In this document: positions 6,688 through 8,672 of the stretch, one piece after another
Position numbering within the stretch: position 1 is the stretch's first letter
How the letters are laid out: each line of letters opens with the position of its first letter
Assembly: GCA_029062075.1 (NCBI GenBank)
Contig: JAIDQW010000484.1
Location: 1-8,672 of the forward strand
DNA from: Paramuribaculum sp.
GTDB lineage: Bacteria; Bacteroidota; Bacteroidia; Bacteroidales; Muribaculaceae
Length of the DNA: 8,672 nucleotides
Direction: 5' to 3'
The notes under the pieces: model-generated
The model's database searches: none
What the model was told of the DNA's origin: nothing
The model's input: the letters and a program-made list of their open reading frames with translations, nothing else
Program-made: the position numbers and the translations under genes

Positions 6688-7773
6688 ATGGAAGCTAACT
6701 CACACAGATACTGCGTTATAATGTGCGGAGGAGTAGGTAGCCGCTTCTGGCCCTACAGCCGCGCCGATAAGCCCAAACAGTTTATTGACTTTCTCGGAAC
6801 AGGACGTTCACTTCTGCAAATGTGCTTTGACCGCATCAAGCCTATCGTACCCAAAGAGAATGTTATTGTTGTGACTAACGCTCTGTATGAGCCCATTGTC
6901 AGAGAACAGCTACCCGAACTTGATAAAGAACATATTTTGCTTGAACCTTGCAGAAGGAATACGGCTCCTTGCATTGCTTGGGCTGCACATCACATCTTTG
7001 CAAGAGACCCTGAGGCAAGCATGATTGTCACACCCAGCGACCATCTGATAACTAATGAGGCGGAATTTGCGGCAACAGTTCAGAGAGGATTTGAATTTGT
7101 TGAGGCTAATGATGCGCTTCTCACACTCGGCATACATCCCACACGCCCGGAAACCGGATACGGATATATTCAGATCGGTAAGGAAATAGAGCCCGGAATT
7201 CTAAAGGTGAAAACATTTACCGAAAAGCCTGACCTTGAGCTTGCCAAAGTGTTTGTTGAATCCGGAGAATTCTTCTGGAACTCTGGAATATTCCTCTGGA
7301 CTGCCGAGTCTATCATCAAGGCTCTCCATAATTACGCACCGGATCTGGAATGTGAATTCAAGCGCGGAGAGCAAGCATTCGGAACACCGGTGGAAATGGA
7401 ATTTATCAACGAGCATTTCCCAGCATGCCCGAGTATTTCCATTGATTTCGCAATTATGGAGAAAGCTGCAAACGTATTTGTGGAGTGTGTGAATTTCGGT
7501 TGGAGCGACCTTGGCACATGGAGCGTACTTTATGACAACTCTCCAAAAAACAAAGATGCAAACGTAACGCGAAACTGCAACCTGCTCGCCTATGACTCCA
7601 CAGGAAATATCTTTGCCCTGCTTGACAAGAAACTCGTTGTGGCATCAGGTCTCAAAGATTATATCGTAGCTGACTCCGGCGACGTGCTGATGATTTGTCC
7701 TAAAAGTGAAGAGCAGCGCATCAAGCAGATTGTCAATGATGTGCAGGCGAAATTTGACGATAAATTTATTTAG
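6688..7773 (+). CDS. manC: Mannose-1-phosphate guanylyltransferase (single-domain)
   Basis: A 361-residue cytoplasmic nucleotidyltransferase making GDP-mannose from GTP and mannose-1-phosphate, the donor for mannose and fucose in glycans and capsule. Visible motifs are the nucleotide-binding signature CGGVGSRFWP (13-22), KPKQF (28-32), EPCRRNTAP (86-94), TPSDH (115-119), ETGYGYI (155-161), FTEKP (177-181), FFWNSGIF (195-202), SIDFAIMEK (251-259) and GWSDLGTW (271-278). The short C-terminal region is the left-handed beta-helix-like tail. There is no cupin-type phosphomannose isomerase domain, so this is the short form and isomerisation must come from another gene. The start at 6688 gives the family's usual N-terminus shortly before the first beta strand; no Shine-Dalgarno is visible. 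It stands alone in its direction, converging on the lrp gene 18 bp beyond its stop, with no clear terminator between them. Confidence 0.96.
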   Translation: MEANSHRYCVIMCGGVGSRFWPYSRADKPKQFIDFLGTGRSLLQMCFDRIKPIVPKENVIVVTNALYEPIVREQLPELDKEHILLEPCRRNTAPCIAWAAHHIFARDPEASMIVTPSDHLITNEAEFAATVQRGFEFVEANDALLTLGIHPTRPETGYGYIQIGKEIEPGILKVKTFTEKPDLELAKVFVESGEFFWNSGIFLWTAESIIKALHNYAPDLECEFKRGEQAFGTPVEMEFINEHFPACPSISIDFAIMEKAANVFVECVNFGWSDLGTWSVLYDNSPKNKDANVTRNCNLLAYDSTGNIFALLDKKLVVASGLKDYIVADSGDVLMICPKSEEQRIKQIVNDVQAKFDDKFI

Positions 7774-7791
7774 TCCCCATCTTCATTAGCC

Positions 7792-8262
7792 CTACCCGCG
7801 GCTCTTCATCTCCACGGGGAGCTCACGCACAATGCTGTTATCCAGAGATATAAGGGTTTCTGTACCCTTCACACCTGGTATTGTCTGTATTTTACCGTTT
7901 AGGAGCTCCATAAGATGCTCATTATCACGCGCATAAAGCTTTAGGAGCATTGAATAAGGACCGGTGGTGAAATGACACTCTACAATCTCCGGAATCTTTT
8001 CAAGTTCCGGCACGACCTTACGATACATGGATCCGCTCTCAAGATTCACGCCTATATAAGTGCATGTACTGAAACCCAGCGACTTGGGATTGACATGATA
8101 ACCCGACCCCGTGATTACGCCAAGATCTATCATGCGCTGAATGCGCTGATGAATAGCTGCACGGCTTACACCACATTCAACAGCCACATCCTTTGACGGG
8201 ATTCGGGCATTGTACATCACTATCTCAAGTATCTTTCTGTCCAGGCTGTCAATCTTTTCCAT
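7792..8262 (-). CDS. Lrp/AsnC-family transcriptional regulator
   Basis: A 156-residue DNA-binding regulator of normal length for the family. The N-terminal helix-turn-helix spans about 5-60: LDRKILEIV, then the turn and recognition helix around CGVSRAAIHQRIQRM (30-44), then LGVITGSG. The C-terminal RAM (ligand-binding, oligomerising) domain spans about 67-145 and includes CHFTTGPYSMLLKLYA (96-111), the region that usually binds an amino-acid effector, and the closing GVKGTETLISL (130-140). Such proteins work as dimers or octamers that sense amino acids. The effector cannot be read from sequence. The gene is divergent from a HAD phosphatase gene across 86 bp with face-to-face promoters, so autoregulation and control of the neighbour are both plausible. 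It converges with manC. Confidence 0.95.
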   Translation of the reverse strand: MEKIDSLDRKILEIVMYNARIPSKDVAVECGVSRAAIHQRIQRMIDLGVITGSGYHVNPKSLGFSTCTYIGVNLESGSMYRKVVPELEKIPEIVECHFTTGPYSMLLKLYARDNEHLMELLNGKIQTIPGVKGTETLISLDNSIVRELPVEMKSRG

Positions 8263-8281
8263 ATTTCTTCAGGTTTGGTGA

Positions 8282-8312
8282 CAAAATTAAACATAATACC
8301 TGAATTCCCAAA
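8282..8312 (-). promoter_or_regulatory. Promoter of the Lrp/AsnC regulator gene
   Basis: On the minus strand a -33 TTTG (8309-8312) and a -7 TAATTTTG (8282-8289) are separated by 19 bases, matching the Bacteroidota consensus at every defined position. Initiation near 8276 would leave a leader of about 14 bases before the ATG at 8262. Confidence 0.7.
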
Positions 8313-8328
8313 CAAATTGCTAAATTTG
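8313..8328. promoter_or_regulatory. 16-bp dyad, candidate Lrp operator
   Basis: CAAATT (8313-8318) and AATTTG (8323-8328) form a perfect inverted repeat around the spacer GCTA. Size and AT-richness suit Lrp-family operators of about 15 bp. It abuts the -33 element of the lrp promoter and contains the putative -7 element of the HAD gene, so a bound protein could affect both. That it is an operator is inference. Confidence 0.4.
8321..8328 (+). promoter_or_regulatory. -7 promoter element of the HAD phosphatase gene
   Basis: TAAATTTG matches the Bacteroidota -7 consensus TAnnTTTG and is followed by C. Initiation would fall about 15 bases before the ATG at 8349. No proper TTTG sits 19-21 bases upstream, so the promoter may be weak or activator-dependent. 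Confidence 0.5.
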
Positions 8329-8348
8329 CGGACACAATCCGACTTGAC

Positions 8349-8672
8349 ATGATTAAAAACTTACTTTTTGACCTTGGCGGAGTTATTATGAATATCGACC
8401 GCAATCATTGCGTGGAAGCTTTCAAAAAGCTCGGCATGGAAAATCCCGATAATTTTCTTGGAGAATATTCTCAGACAGGACCATTCGGAGACCTTGAAAG
8501 CGGGAAAATATCCGTTGATGAATTTCATGAAGCACTCCGGCCCTTTTTGCCCGAAGGTGTTACCGATGAGCAAATGGATAATGCCTTCAGTGACTTTCTG
8601 CTCGGAATACCCGAAGCAAGACTGGATGCCCTCAGACAACTTAGAAAAAAATACAAAGTATATATTCTGAGC
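8349..8672 (+). CDS. HAD-family phosphatase, N-terminal part (cut by right edge)
   Basis: 108 residues are visible, open to the last base. The N-terminus MIKNLLFDLGGVI carries HAD motif I with the nucleophile Asp8. The usual second Asp of DxD is Gly10, as in the YihX-like FDLGxV group of sugar-phosphate phosphatases. Residues 14-90 form the helical cap typical of subfamily IA (VEAFKKLGM, LESGKISVDEF, IPEARLDALRQLRKKY). The window ends at YILS, where Ser108 should be motif II, normally followed by Asn. Motifs III and IV lie outside. The substrate cannot be told from this part; alpha-glucose-1-phosphate is the E. coli YihX substrate but need not apply here. It is divergent from the Lrp/AsnC gene and may be under its control. 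Confidence 0.88.
   Translation, partial: MIKNLLFDLGGVIMNIDRNHCVEAFKKLGMENPDNFLGEYSQTGPFGDLESGKISVDEFHEALRPFLPEGVTDEQMDNAFSDFLLGIPEARLDALRQLRKKYKVYILS

Overview
The window reads as an ordinary chromosomal stretch of a Bacteroidota bacterium, order Bacteroidales, possibly Muribaculaceae. Four things point there. The promoters have the Bacteroidota form (TTTG, 19-20 bases, TAnnTTTG) rather than the E. coli -35/-10 form. Genes lack clear Shine-Dalgarno sequences. The proteins look like Bacteroidales versions of their families (LolD, DUF3467, CysS with KMGKS, YfhO, single-domain ManC, Lrp). A NigD-like lipoprotein is also present. The family-level placement is an inference from general resemblance.

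Left two thirds (1-6147, minus strand): six tightly packed genes that look like one operon, in transcription order: lolD-type ABC ATPase, a secreted lipoprotein (NigD-like at best), a DUF3467 protein, cysteinyl-tRNA synthetase, a YfhO-family polytopic membrane protein, and the N-terminal part of a probable SAM-dependent methyltransferase that runs off the left edge. The gaps are 11 bp, a 1-bp overlap, 21 bp, 18 bp and a 17-bp overlap. A TATCTTTG -7 element just upstream of lolD decides its start codon.

Middle (6148-6687): a divergent intergenic region with two T-tracts about one helical turn apart, a very good promoter (TTTG-N20-TACCTTTG), a tRNA-Asp (GTC) gene without encoded CCA, and a Rho-independent terminator. 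These make tRNA-Asp a self-contained transcription unit.

Right (6688-8672): plus-strand manC (mannose-1-phosphate guanylyltransferase, GDP-mannose synthesis) converges on a minus-strand Lrp/AsnC regulator. The Lrp gene is divergent from a HAD-family phosphatase gene cut by the right edge. The 86-bp lrp/HAD intergenic region holds face-to-face promoters and a 16-bp dyad that could be an Lrp operator.

Functionally the window mixes translation (CysS, tRNA-Asp), envelope work (LolD, lipoprotein, YfhO, ManC) and regulation (Lrp). I see no mobile element, CRISPR array, defence system or convincing new system. The best leads are the lrp/HAD regulatory dyad, the conserved-unknown gene trio inside the cysS operon, and the phased T-tracts upstream of the tRNA promoter.
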